Source: MB-PLM-2 sp964385715 (GTDB lineage Bacteria; Planctomycetota; Planctomycetia; Pirellulales; UBA7805). Taken from it: DNA of 55,235 nt. Below the pieces are notes generated by a model. That model searched no databases, was not told where the DNA came from, and worked only from the letters and a program-made list of their open reading frames with translations. This document shows, one piece after another, positions 26,381 to 35,144 of this stretch (position 1 is its first letter; each line of letters begins with the position of its first letter). Made by a program: the position numbers and the translations under genes. The stretch spans positions 1-55,235 of the forward strand of contig CAYLRE010000003.1 in NCBI GenBank assembly GCA_964385715.1, read 5' to 3'.

Positions 26381-27040
26381 GTGATTCTTCTCATCGACAA
26401 CTACGACAGCTTCGTGCACAACCTGGCTCGCTATTTTCGGCGACTCGGTCAGACGACGAGCGTGGTGCGCAACGACGCGGTCACCGTCGAAGAGGTTCAG
26501 CGGGCGCGGCCACAGGCGATCGTGCTTTCGCCTGGTCCATGTACGCCGAACGAGGCGGGCTGTTCGCTGGAGTTGGTGCGGCAGTTGGGCGACCGCTTTC
26601 CGATTCTTGGAATCTGCTTGGGCCATCAGACGATTGCCCAGGCGTTGGGGGCGAAGGTCATTCGGGCCGATGAGCCGGTGCATGGGCGAACGTCTTTGAT
26701 TGAACATGACGGGCGTGGGGTGTTCGCCGGGCAGCCTGATGAGATCGAGGTAAGTCGTTATCACTCACTGGTTGTTGATGAAGCGACGTTGCCCGAGTCG
26801 CTAGAAATATCTGCACGAACCACGAGCGGCATGATCATGGCGCTGCGCCACCGAGAGTTGCCGCTGGTCGGCTTGCAGTTCCATCCCGAGTCGATCCTGA
26901 CCGAGTCGGGTTTCCCACTGTTGGCCGGTTTTTTGCGAACCGCTGGCATCGATCTGCCGAGTGAATTGCCGACTACAGAATACGAGCGACCGGAACCGCT
27001 ACCGGCTCAGGAGTTGCCGGAGCGACCGGTGACGTTTTAG
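26381..27040 (+). CDS. pabA: Aminodeoxychorismate/anthranilate synthase component II (glutamine amidotransferase)
   Basis: 219 residues from a GTG (MILLIDNYDSFVHNLARYF). Class I amidotransferase triad: Cys79 in LGICLGHQTIAQ, and His168 with Glu170 in QFHPESILTESG. It releases ammonia from glutamine for PabB. The location directly after pabB, with PIKGT in that protein, favours aminodeoxychorismate over anthranilate synthesis, though such subunits are often shared. The C-terminus carries about 25 extra Pro/Glu-rich residues. It is followed 66 nt later by the DUF447 gene. Confidence 0.88.
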   Translation: MILLIDNYDSFVHNLARYFRRLGQTTSVVRNDAVTVEEVQRARPQAIVLSPGPCTPNEAGCSLELVRQLGDRFPILGICLGHQTIAQALGAKVIRADEPVHGRTSLIEHDGRGVFAGQPDEIEVSRYHSLVVDEATLPESLEISARTTSGMIMALRHRELPLVGLQFHPESILTESGFPLLAGFLRTAGIDLPSELPTTEYERPEPLPAQELPERPVTF

Positions 27041-27106
27041 CCGAGAGTGATATGAATTGGGAGGCGGTGAGGAGCCCCCGCTTCGCCACGCGAACAGAAA
27101 TAAATC

Positions 27107-27724
27107 ATGCAAAGCAACGAACGCATCTTGGAAGGCATCATGACGACCACGTCGCCAGGCGGTGAGACCAATATCTCTCCGATGGGGCCGATCGTTGATG
27201 ATTCGATGCAGACGTTGCGGCTGCGTCCCTATCGCACTTCGACGACCTACGCCAATCTGAAACGCCGCGGGACAGGCGTCTTTCATGTCACCGACGATGT
27301 GTCGCTCTTGGCCCGTGCGGCGATTGGCCGCGTCGACCCGGCGCCGGAGTTGCTCCCTTGTGACGCGGTGGATGAGAAGATGCTGGCTGGTGCCTGTCGC
27401 TGGTACGCGGTCCAGGTTCGTACGCTCGACGATTCGCAGGAGCGAACCGACATCGTAGTCGATGTCGTGGCGAGTGGTCGGCTGCGTGATTTCTTCGGCA
27501 TCAATCGGGCCAAGCATGCCGTGGTCGAGGCGGCGATTTTAGCGACGCGTGTCGACTTCTTGCCGGTAGAGGAAATCCTGACCGATGTCGAGCGGCTGCA
27601 AGTGTTGGTCGATAAGACGGGGGCTGCGGAGGAGCACGAAGCCTTTGATCTTCTCAAGGCGTATGTGAGTGCCGCGGCGAAGAAGGCGGTCGCTACGGAT
27701 ACAGTTGAGGGCAGTCATGGCTGA
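27107..27724 (+). CDS. DUF447 family protein (H4MPT gene set)
   Basis: 205 residues. The N-terminal signature ILEGIMTTTSPGGETNISPMGP is followed by LRLRPYRTSTTYANLKRRG and GVFHVTDDVSLLA, which fits DUF447 with its flavin-reductase-like split-barrel fold. A helical C-terminal part has FFGINRAKHAVVEAAILATR. Homologues accompany the H4MPT genes of archaea, methylotrophs and planctomycetes, and the molecular role is not settled. A flavin- or pterin-linked reduction step is a fair inference. The stop codon overlaps the start of the next gene by 8 nt, so the two are translationally coupled. Confidence 0.82.
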   Translation: MQSNERILEGIMTTTSPGGETNISPMGPIVDDSMQTLRLRPYRTSTTYANLKRRGTGVFHVTDDVSLLARAAIGRVDPAPELLPCDAVDEKMLAGACRWYAVQVRTLDDSQERTDIVVDVVASGRLRDFFGINRAKHAVVEAAILATRVDFLPVEEILTDVERLQVLVDKTGAAEEHEAFDLLKAYVSAAAKKAVATDTVEGSHG

Positions 27725-28712
27725 TGTTCAGGTCACCGTTGAGACCGGTAGTCGGTTGCACTTCGGTTTGCTTTCTTTTGGCAATACCGAGGGGCGGCAG
27801 TATGGCGGGGCGGGGGTGATAATCGACGGGGAGGGGGTGACTTTGTCCGTGCGTGCGGCCGACCGTTTCGAAGCGGTCGGGCCATTGTCCGAGCGCGTGA
27901 CGGAAGTGGTCTCGCACTACGCCGATAAAGAGAACCTCGCGCAGCTGCCGAGTTGCCGCATGGAACTGGTCGAGGCCCCGCGGCACCACACGGGACTTGG
28001 AACAGGCACGCAGCTATCGCTGGCTGTGGCCGCCGGATTGGATGCCTTTCTTGAGAAATCGCCGCGCGATATTGAGAACCTTGTCGAGGTCTCCGGGCGA
28101 GGGCATCGATCGGCGGTGGGAGCGTACGGATTCGCCTACGGGGGCTTCATCTACGAGCAGGGGAAACTCTCGGGCGAGAAGCTTTCGCCGCTGGCCGCTC
28201 ATGTGGCATTGCCGGAGTCGTGGCGATTTGTGCTCTTCTGCGAAGCAGGGCATGAAGGACTTTCGGGTGAACAGGAGAAGGCCAGTTTCTCGCAACTTCC
28301 GCCGGTGCCGGCCGAGGTGACCGCGCGGCTGCGTGATGAAATTGAAGGACAGATGTTGCCTGCAGCCACGGCCGCCGACTTCACGGCATTCGGCGAGAGC
28401 GTCTACCGATACGGTTGCACGGCGGGCGAGTGCTATCTGGCGGAGCAGGGGGGGATCTATGCCTCGCAGCATGCGGAGCAACTGGTCGATGCGATTCGCA
28501 GCTTTTCGATCGGCGGTATCCCGCAGGTTTCTGGGATCGGACAGAGCAGTTGGGGGCCGACGATCTTTGCACTCACACCAAGTGAACAGGTCGCGCAAGA
28601 ACTATGCGACCACATCGCGGCACAACAACTTTCTGGCGGCTGGACGAGCAAGATTGTTGCCGTGCGCAACGTCGGAGCAGGCGTGCAAACGAAATCGACG
28701 TCGCACGTTTGA
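27717..28712 (+). CDS. Beta-ribofuranosylaminobenzene 5'-phosphate synthase
   Basis: 331 residues from the ATG at 27717, which has a gaggg sequence upstream and overlaps the DUF447 stop by 8 nt. GHMP-kinase superfamily signatures: TGSRLHFGLLSFGN at the N-terminus, the nucleotide-loop-like GLGTGTQLSLAVAAG, RGHRSAVGAYGFAYGGF, and the C-terminal SGIGQSSWGPTIFAL. This is the committing enzyme of methanopterin synthesis: it condenses 4-aminobenzoate with PRPP, releasing CO2 and pyrophosphate. The upstream pabB/pabA genes make its substrate, and the DHPS-like gene would use its product. The methylotroph counterpart is orf4 of Methylobacterium extorquens (from memory). Confidence 0.88.
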   Translation: MADVQVTVETGSRLHFGLLSFGNTEGRQYGGAGVIIDGEGVTLSVRAADRFEAVGPLSERVTEVVSHYADKENLAQLPSCRMELVEAPRHHTGLGTGTQLSLAVAAGLDAFLEKSPRDIENLVEVSGRGHRSAVGAYGFAYGGFIYEQGKLSGEKLSPLAAHVALPESWRFVLFCEAGHEGLSGEQEKASFSQLPPVPAEVTARLRDEIEGQMLPAATAADFTAFGESVYRYGCTAGECYLAEQGGIYASQHAEQLVDAIRSFSIGGIPQVSGIGQSSWGPTIFALTPSEQVAQELCDHIAAQQLSGGWTSKIVAVRNVGAGVQTKSTSHV

Positions 28713-29249
28713 AGTCATTCATAAGCGCTCGCAAGTATCTCGCTAGATTATCTAGGCTCCGGCGGCGCGGCTTTGAGCTTTTCTTTCCCGTTTGTGTAAG
28801 CCGTTTGGCTAAAGGGGTTAAGGGGCATCGCATCGTGTACTCCTTATTTTCCAGTGGTGTGCTGATCGATCACGTACCGGTGGCACAATTTTTTCGCACC
28901 CCAAAATTTCATTGACACCACAGTTCGACGGGATTAGGTTCAAGGTTGTCGACGAAGGCGCTTGGGTTTCACATCTCGAAGGCCAGTCGCTCGCTGCTAT
29001 CGGCTGCGGGCGTTCGTACTTGGCAGACTAAGAATCGTTCGTCGTCGACAGAGTTATCGCGTTGCGTTTTCTTCGCTTATCTCGATAACGGCGCGTCCTA
29101 CTTTTTGTGCGTACCTCTTGCGGTGCGACTGGAACAGTGAAAAGGCATGACTCGTAGCGTGGCTTCGCTAACCGCGGAGCCCTGTCGCAAGTGGACGAGC
29201 GATGCGAGTCGAGAGTATGTTCCGAATGGTCAGATGCGAGGGGATCGGT
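28713..29249 (+). other. Intergenic after the H4MPT operon, no gene seen
   Basis: 537 bp between two same-strand genes. Short frames lack features. It holds a possible promoter (28912-28940). No T-run hairpin was found to end the operon. Confidence 0.45.
28912..28940 (+). promoter_or_regulatory. Weak sigma-70-like promoter candidate
   Basis: A perfect ttgaca (28912-28917), a 17-nt spacer, then taggtt (28935-28940), which matches TATAAT at only three positions. It would give a leader of about 300 nt for the hemerythrin-like gene. Confidence 0.25.
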
Positions 29250-29726
29250 ATGGCTATTGTTACCCGAAGTCTCACACTGAACGCGGCCTTCTTGCAGGAG
29301 ATCAAGGAGGACAACCGTCAGCTGCGTGAGTTGCTAGGCAAGACGAAGTCGATCTTCACCGATCTAGGAAAGGCGTTTCCAGCGCAGAAGTCGGTAGTCG
29401 ATCTGCTGTGGCGATTGCGTGATCAGTTGGCGATGCACTTCGCCCTGGAAGATGCCTATGGCTATTTCGACGATGCGATTGCCGAGGCCCCACGGCTGAG
29501 CGAACAGGCGGTCATTCTGCGACGGCAGCATGACGACCTGTTCCTGCAGATCTGTGAGCTGGTCGAGCAAGCAGAGCAGGTTCTCTACGGTGAGAATACG
29601 CTCGGCGATCGAGCGGCGCTTGCGTCGAGCTACCTCAGCTTCCATAAGGCGTTCCAGGAACACGAAACGCGCGAAGACGAGTTGATACTCGAGGCCTTCG
29701 ACGACGACATCGGAGTCGGCGACTAG
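29250..29726 (+). CDS. Hemerythrin-like HHE domain protein
   Basis: 158 residues from the ATG at 29250, chosen because gagggg lies just upstream. A four-helix bundle with the hemerythrin pattern: MHFALEDAYGYFD (HxxxE), RRQHDDLFLQI, and FHKAFQEHETREDELI. The first helix reads EIKEDNRQL, where the usual DHR ligand His is Asn, so the di-iron site may be incomplete. Members bind O2 or NO or sense iron. The last codons (DDIGVGD and stop) form the first unit of a 33-bp tandem repeat that runs into an assembly gap. Confidence 0.7.
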   Translation: MAIVTRSLTLNAAFLQEIKEDNRQLRELLGKTKSIFTDLGKAFPAQKSVVDLLWRLRDQLAMHFALEDAYGYFDDAIAEAPRLSEQAVILRRQHDDLFLQICELVEQAEQVLYGENTLGDRAALASSYLSFHKAFQEHETREDELILEAFDDDIGVGD

Positions 29727-29789
29727 CTTCACAGCGACGACATCGGAGTCGGCGACTAGCTTCACAGCGACGACATCGGAGTCGGCGAC
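29703..29789 (+). repeat. 33-bp tandem repeat running into an assembly gap
   Basis: Units start at 29703, 29736 and 29769 with gacgacatcggagtcggcga. The first covers the last seven codons and the stop of the hemerythrin-like gene, and each later copy repeats that sequence with its TAG. The third copy is cut by the N run, so the true copy number is unknown. Confidence 0.9.
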
Positions 29790-29889
29790 NNNNNNNNNNN
29801 NNNNNNNNNNNNNNNNNNNNNNNNNNNNNNNNNNNNNNNNNNNNNNNNNNNNNNNNNNNNNNNNNNNNNNNNNNNNNNNNNNNNNNNNN
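29790..29889. other. Assembly gap, 100 N
   Basis: Exactly 100 N, the conventional length for a gap of unknown size. It falls inside the 33-bp tandem array, which probably caused the break. Confidence 0.98.
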
Positions 29890-29955
29890 TAGCGTCGCAG
29901 GGCGCACCAGTCTCTCTTACGGTCCTCTGGCCTCCGGTCGCAAAGGTCGGTGGGC

Positions 29956-30555
29956 CTAGAAGTCCGTTGGCAAATCATCGACAACGTCGATGAACCAGTA
30001 GCCAGCGTCGTCCAGCGTGCGTGCCATGCGTGGCTTCTTTGTGAGCGGATCAAGGGTCAGGAACTTCAGATCGGTGCGCCCTGTTTCGGCCAGATTCTGT
30101 ACCACAAAGGCATCGTAGCCGTGATGCTTGCCGGCGTAACGAATGCGCCACCGAGAGGTCCAAGCTTCTCGATGCGGGACCAATTCCAACTCGCCCGTCT
30201 CGTCGTCGATTGACAGGTACCAACCGTTGTAGACGCCGTTGCCTCGTTGGCGAATTGAATAGGCACGGCCGTAACCGCGATGGCGGTGGACGAGTTCGAT
30301 CTTCCAGTGCGAACCACTGTTGTTCTGATCGCGGTCGTAGTTGAGCGAGAATTCAGCCGTGTCGGGGTCGGCTTGGAAGTAGTGCCCAAACACGCCTTCC
30401 ATCGAAAACGCGAGGCTCTGAAAACTGCGTTCGCGCTGCGTGCCGGGGAGATCGGCCCAGGTAGGACCGGTTACCGCGACCGCGACGAGTAGAGCCAAGG
30501 TGCTACCGATGAGGGCACGCATGGAAAGACGAATTGGTTTGTTGGTGCGTAGCAT
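29956..30555 (-). CDS. Exported protein of unknown function
   Basis: 199 residues from the ATG at 30555, which has ggagaag upstream. A basic start and a hydrophobic stretch (LIGSTLALLVAVAVTGPTWA) form a clear signal peptide with an AxA-like cut site. The mature part is rich in aromatic and charged residues: GVFGHYFQADPDTAEFSLNY, HWKIELVHRHRGYG and GYWFIDVVDDLP. No catalytic motif or known family was recognised. It probably acts in the periplasm. The next minus-strand gene (30944) also encodes an exported protein, 388 bp away. Confidence 0.6.
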   Translation of the reverse strand: MLRTNKPIRLSMRALIGSTLALLVAVAVTGPTWADLPGTQRERSFQSLAFSMEGVFGHYFQADPDTAEFSLNYDRDQNNSGSHWKIELVHRHRGYGRAYSIRQRGNGVYNGWYLSIDDETGELELVPHREAWTSRWRIRYAGKHHGYDAFVVQNLAETGRTDLKFLTLDPLTKKPRMARTLDDAGYWFIDVVDDLPTDF

Positions 30556-30943
30556 GGATCTTCTCCGCCTTAACCGCTGAGAGTATTCAAGATGTCGATC
30601 ATGGATGTTGTGGCGATGCGTTGGGCAGCAGGCCTGCAAGTCGGCCGTGCGCAACGCGGTCACATTCCATTCTGCTTGGCGCGGTTGGAACAATCAAATC
30701 GATTATTCCGGTGCGGTGGCCAGGCAAGCCGAGTGGGACAACGAGAGGTCCGACAGCCGGAAAATGCCGGGGAAATGGCCCGAAATGGCGTTATTTGGCG
30801 ACAGGATAAACGAGATTCATCCTACCTGAGGCTTACCAGTTCAGATGTAGGTTGCGTGCTTGCACACACCATGAACTTACGAATTGAAGCCTGGTGCGGT
30901 GCGAGCAGGCGGCTCGCGGAGGTTCCCTCAGGAACGGCCTTGT

Positions 30944-31570
30944 CTAGAGAGGATTGCCGTTCAAGGTGGTTTTCTTCTTACGACGCTGTTCCATTTTCTT
31001 GATCTGGGCGCGAGCAATCTTTTCGCAATCCCGTTCCGCGGCGGTGCGTCGATCGTCGGCCTCGATGCGGTCATCGTAGCGAGCGATCAGCTTGAACTCT
31101 CCCTTGGGGGGAGGGGTTCTACTGGCACCAGCTTTCTTAGGTTTCTGTCGTTCGATATCGAGCAGGAAGGTGACGATTTTTTCGGCGGCGGCTCTTCGTC
31201 CATCCTCGACGACAACACTGAAATAAGGGGTGGGCATGAAATCGGCCCCAGCGTTGTACTTGCTTGTATTGAGAAACTTCGTCGTCTTGAAAACGAGGAC
31301 GAAATAGCCGTCCTTTTTTTTGCCCAGTCGCTTCTCCATGTTCGTGATCACACGATCACGCTCTTTCTGCTTCTTTTCGGCCGCCTTCTTAGCTCGCCGC
31401 TCCGCTTTTGTGAGCCGCTTCGGCTTCTCCTTCTCAGGTTCAGTCGCTTCCTCTTCGGGAACCCCAAGGGGGTCTGCCCAAGTCGGCGCCGTTTGCGTGT
31501 GGAAGCCGATCAGAGCCAGCCCCAGTGCGGAGAGAAGTGCGAAACGAAGAGTCGTTAGAAAGCGTGGCAT
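30944..31570 (-). CDS. Exported lysine-rich protein of unknown function
   Basis: 208 residues from the ATG at 31570, which has gggag upstream. The signal peptide (LRFALLSALGLALIGFH) ends near PTWADPLG. A strongly basic coiled-coil-prone stretch follows (KRLTKAERRAKKAAEKKQKE), then a small globular part with YFVLVFKTTKFLN and PYFSVVVEDGRRAAAEKIV, and a second basic helix at the C-terminus. No family recognised. The PTWAD cut region resembles that of the neighbouring exported protein (GPTWADLPG), which may mean a shared origin of the leader sequences. Confidence 0.6.
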   Translation of the reverse strand: MPRFLTTLRFALLSALGLALIGFHTQTAPTWADPLGVPEEEATEPEKEKPKRLTKAERRAKKAAEKKQKERDRVITNMEKRLGKKKDGYFVLVFKTTKFLNTSKYNAGADFMPTPYFSVVVEDGRRAAAEKIVTFLLDIERQKPKKAGASRTPPPKGEFKLIARYDDRIEADDRRTAAERDCEKIARAQIKKMEQRRKKKTTLNGNPL

Positions 31571-31778
31571 GGTCGTTCTCCCGTCCTTGCTACCAACTGG
31601 CGGAACTAGATGCCCTGAATCTTGGTTCGCTGCCATGATATAGCGTGCGTCTCTATTGTATTGGGGAATTGGCGACAACGTCAACGTAGCCAGGTGCTGG
31701 GCATTTTTCCCCACCATATCATGCGGGGAGCAGCGCCTACGTTAGCTGACGAGGGGAGTCGGAACTGCAATTGATCAT

Positions 31779-32948
31779 CTATGGGGTCAATGCTCGATAG
31801 TGATCGATCAGCCGGTCTGCCGCTTGGTGGTGGTCAAAGACCTGTTCCATTCGCTCTCGGCCGGCGGTGCCCAATTGCTCGGCCAACGTTCGATCCGCTA
31901 GCACGCGTAGCATGGCTTGGCAGATAGCGGCCGCGTCGTCCGCTGGAACAAGAATCGCCCCACTCTCGGCAGCAGGGAAAATTTCGGCGGTCCCGCCCAC
32001 TTTGGTGGCGATGATCGGTAGCCCACAGGCGGCCGCTTCCAGCAGGACGCGACCCAGGGGTTCCTGGCGCGCCGGGTGCACGAGCAGACTAAGCTCCGGC
32101 AAGAGCTGTGCGATGTCGGTCCGGCGAGAGAGAAAATGAACGTGACCGGCGAGGAGAGGTTTCGCGGCCGCCGCATGCAGCTGCTCTTCAAAGCGAACAC
32201 TCTCTTCCTTCTGCGAGTGACGCTCGCCGATGATGAGAAAGTGTGGGGCGGGAAAGTTCGCAGCAGATCGCGCCGCTTCAATTCTGCCGTCGGTCGTGCG
32301 TTGTTGTTCGGCCAGTTGTGCCGCCGCCTCCAGTAGAACATCAAAGCCCTTACGAAGCCCGACCTGTCCGATCGCCGCAATCAGTGGTGCATCGCGCGGA
32401 ACGTTGAGTTCATTGTGGAGGTAGCCGGACTGCGATCTGGGCCGAAACTCTTGCAGATCGACGCCGTTGAAGGTGACCTCGACCCTGTCGGCTTCGAGTC
32501 CTTGGGCGATGTGGAAATCTCGCGTGGCGCGTGAGACCGCTAGGAGTCGGGTGTGGCAGTTGATGTCGGCAATCACCGCACGGCTGAGCTTGATGATGTC
32601 ACGCAGGTGCCCGATGCTTGGTACACCCAACTCGGCCGCGACCGGTCCGCTGATTCGCGATGTACTCAGGCTGTTGGCGTGCAGCAGCTCGGTGCCATGT
32701 TCGGAGAGGGTCTCCTTGAGCGATATCCGCAGCTCATCGAGCGCGCGGCGCGAACCGTCGGCGTTGCTGTAGGATAGCGGCAAGAGCGGAACGTCGCGGC
32801 GGGCGAGTTCCTCTGCCAGTGGCCCTTCTGATGGACCGGCGGCCGTGACATCAAAACCCGCGGCGCGAATTGAGTCCAGCGAGCCGAGCCAGGAACGTTC
32901 GCCCCCGTTGAGCGAAGCGTATTCAAACAGAACCAGGAGGCGTGTCAT
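31779..32948 (-). CDS. Glycosyltransferase family 4 (GT-B fold)
   Basis: 389 residues. The N-terminal Rossmann half has FEYASLNGGERSWLGSLDSI (the glycine-rich acceptor side) and ADRVEVTFNGVDLQEFRP, a hallmark of family 4. The C-terminal half has IAAIGQVGLRKGFDVLLEAA and the donor-site E-x7-E motif in ARQEPLGRVLLEAAACGLP. Such enzymes transfer a sugar from a nucleotide donor onto lipid- or polysaccharide-linked acceptors in the cytoplasm. The specificity cannot be told. It follows dapA on the minus strand by 45 nt and might be in the same transcript, although the functions are unrelated. Confidence 0.88.
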   Translation of the reverse strand: MTRLLVLFEYASLNGGERSWLGSLDSIRAAGFDVTAAGPSEGPLAEELARRDVPLLPLSYSNADGSRRALDELRISLKETLSEHGTELLHANSLSTSRISGPVAAELGVPSIGHLRDIIKLSRAVIADINCHTRLLAVSRATRDFHIAQGLEADRVEVTFNGVDLQEFRPRSQSGYLHNELNVPRDAPLIAAIGQVGLRKGFDVLLEAAAQLAEQQRTTDGRIEAARSAANFPAPHFLIIGERHSQKEESVRFEEQLHAAAAKPLLAGHVHFLSRRTDIAQLLPELSLLVHPARQEPLGRVLLEAAACGLPIIATKVGGTAEIFPAAESGAILVPADDAAAICQAMLRVLADRTLAEQLGTAGRERMEQVFDHHQAADRLIDHYRALTP

Positions 32949-32993
32949 CCGCTTTCGTGTCCCGTTCGGTACGATCGCCTGCTCACTTTCGTT

Positions 32994-33881
32994 CTATAGC
33001 AGCCCGTAGCCGGCAAGCGTGCTGCGCAAGGCGGCTTCGCCTTCTTCGCCGAGGCCGAGCATCGGCATCCGCAGTTCACCCGTATCGCGACCGAGCAGTT
33101 TCATGGCCGCCTTGATCGGAATCGGATTCGTGTCGAGAGACAGCAGGTCGCGGCAGAGCGGGAACAGTTTCTTGTGCCACTGTTGTGCAGCTGCCAGGTC
33201 GCCACTGTCGAAGGCATTGACCAGGGCGATCATGTCCTTGGGAACGATGTTGCCAACGACTGAGACAACGCCGCGACCGCCGACGGCGAGTAGTGGCAGT
33301 GTCATGCTGTCATCGCCGGAAAGAACCGTGAGATCGGTTTCCGCCAGGATGTGCGAAGCTTGGTCCATGCTGCCGGTCGCTTCCTTGACCATGGTAATGT
33401 TGGTCAATTCGGCCAAACGGACGATCGTTTCTGGCTCGATGTTCTTTCCGGTGCGGCCAGGAATGTTGTAAACGCAGATCGGAATGTCGACCGATTCGGC
33501 CAGCTGCTTGAAGTGCTGGTACATGCCCTCTTGATTGGGCTTGTTGTAATAAGGAGCGACGACGAGTGCGGCATCGGCCCCGGCGTTGGCGGCCCAACGT
33601 GTTAGCCGCATCGCTTCGGCGGTGCTGTTGGAACCGGTTCCGGCCATGACCTTTACCCGGCCTGCGGCCGCTTCGACCACGGCCGAGATAACACGTTCGT
33701 GTTCTTCGTGGGACAGCGTTGGCGACTCACCGGTAGTTCCGACCGGGCAGACACAGGTGGTGCCGGCCGCGACTTGAAACTCGACCTGTTCCGCCAGCTT
33801 GGCTTCGTCGACCTCTCCGTTCTTGAAGGGGGTGGTCAGCGCCACGCTCAGTCCAGCAAAGTCTTCGCCCTTGGTCGTCAT
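32994..33881 (-). CDS. dapA: 4-hydroxy-tetrahydrodipicolinate synthase
   Basis: 295 residues, the usual family length, with aagga upstream of the ATG. TIM-barrel lyase with GTTGESPTLSHEEH (substrate-binding threonines), ICVYNIPGRTG (catalytic Tyr and Arg), ITMVKEATGS (Schiff-base Lys) and SGDDSMTLP. It condenses pyruvate with aspartate semialdehyde, the first committed step to diaminopimelate and lysine. pdxJ lies 84 nt upstream on the same strand. Confidence 0.93.
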   Translation of the reverse strand: MTTKGEDFAGLSVALTTPFKNGEVDEAKLAEQVEFQVAAGTTCVCPVGTTGESPTLSHEEHERVISAVVEAAAGRVKVMAGTGSNSTAEAMRLTRWAANAGADAALVVAPYYNKPNQEGMYQHFKQLAESVDIPICVYNIPGRTGKNIEPETIVRLAELTNITMVKEATGSMDQASHILAETDLTVLSGDDSMTLPLLAVGGRGVVSVVGNIVPKDMIALVNAFDSGDLAAAQQWHKKLFPLCRDLLSLDTNPIPIKAAMKLLGRDTGELRMPMLGLGEEGEAALRSTLAGYGLL

Positions 33882-33965
33882 GGTTCTTGTCCTTTGTGTC
33901 GATCCGTCGTTGTTTGAATGTTCGGTTGGAATTTTGTGTGGTTGGTTTTGCGAGGCGGTGAGTGC

Positions 33966-34679
33966 TTAGCCGGTGATGAGCCGTTTCATCTCGCGTACCG
34001 CCTCTTGCATGCCGACCATGACGGCGCGAGCCACGATACTGTGCCCGATGTTGAGTTCGCACATGCCTTCGATCTGTGCGACCGGTTGTACGTTTTGATA
34101 GTTGAGGCCATGTCCGGCGTGGAGCGTCAGTCCGGCAGAACGCGCGGCCGCACCGGCGGTGGTCAATTTGACGAGTTCGTCCTGCTGCTGATCGCCGGAA
34201 ACTTCGGCGTATTGTCCGGTGTGGAGTTCGATGGCCGAGGCGCCCGACTCGACCGAGGCATCGATCTGAGACTGTTCCGGATCGATGAACAAACTGACGA
34301 CGATGCCTGCCTCACGCAGTCGATGGACCACGGAGGTAACATTCGCCAGATGGCCACGCACGTCGAGACCGCCTTCGGTGGTGATCTCCTCACGTTTCTC
34401 AGGAACGAGCGTTACTTGGTCCGGCTTGATTTGGCAGGCAAAGTCGACGATCTCATCGACACAGGCCATTTCCAGATTCAGCTTGACGTTCGTCGTTTCA
34501 CGCAGCAGTCGCACATCACGATCTTGGATGTGGCGGCGATCTTCGCGGAGGTGGACTGTGATTCCGTCCGCCCCGCCCAGTTCTGCCAGCGCTGCCGCCC
34601 AGATCGGATCGGGTTCCACGGTGCGGCGTGCTTGGCGCACGGTTGCCACGTGATCGATGTTGACTCCAAGTTCCGCCAT
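33966..34679 (-). CDS. pdxJ: Pyridoxine 5'-phosphate synthase
   Basis: 237 residues from the ATG at 34679 (MAELGVNIDHVATVRQARR), the standard PdxJ N-terminus. A longer in-frame extension that runs into the N gap is spurious. Other signatures are DGITVHLREDRRHIQDRD, the catalytic-Glu region LNLEMA, LVPEKREEITTEGGLD and GHGLNYQNV near the end. It joins 1-deoxyxylulose 5-phosphate with 3-amino-2-oxopropyl phosphate to make pyridoxine phosphate. dapA follows 84 nt downstream; a common transcript is possible. Confidence 0.93.
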   Translation of the reverse strand: MAELGVNIDHVATVRQARRTVEPDPIWAAALAELGGADGITVHLREDRRHIQDRDVRLLRETTNVKLNLEMACVDEIVDFACQIKPDQVTLVPEKREEITTEGGLDVRGHLANVTSVVHRLREAGIVVSLFIDPEQSQIDASVESGASAIELHTGQYAEVSGDQQQDELVKLTTAGAAARSAGLTLHAGHGLNYQNVQPVAQIEGMCELNIGHSIVARAVMVGMQEAVREMKRLITG

Positions 34680-35144
34680 ATCCGCTGCACGTTCCGATTG
34701 TAGAAAGCTAGTTGAAGGGACGCTCGCGCGACCCAAGCCCGAATTATACCGGCCGGTCCGGTTGTAGGGAATGTGCCGACGCTCGACGCAAGTCGTTTGG
34801 CGGTTGGCTAACCACGGGCCTTTGCAGGAAAGCGGTGACGGTCTTGCACCTTGTACGGTTCGCACCGGGCGCGAAAAAAATCTAAGGAACCTGTAAGCCG
34901 CGGCCGACGTGGCCTGGTTGCGTGCTAGACTTGCCATGTGCGGTGAGCGATTTTGGCTGACTGGTGTCGCCCCGAGCGTTTCATCGTGCAGGACATTCGC
35001 ACGCGACGAAAGGAACCGTCCGTAATCCCACGTTCGTGGCCGGGTATTCCGATCCGGCGGACCTGACCTAACTAACGTCGCAACCGAGCCATCGGCACTC
35101 CATTTCCAGAAGCTGCAANNNNNNNNNNGACCGAGGTACGTGTG
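34680..35144. other. Divergent intergenic region with a 10-N gap
   Basis: 465 bp between pdxJ and the small gene at 35145. It should hold promoters for both. The run of ten N at 35119-35128 interrupts the last bases. No hairpin with a T-run or clear hexamer pair was identified. Confidence 0.5.
35119..35128. other. Assembly gap, 10 N
   Basis: Ten N just upstream of the ribosome binding site of the gene at 35145, so the local sequence and the promoter spacing are uncertain. Confidence 0.98.

Noticed and set aside
35119..35128. 10-N run as a biological feature
   Set aside because: Only an assembly or scaffolding gap.
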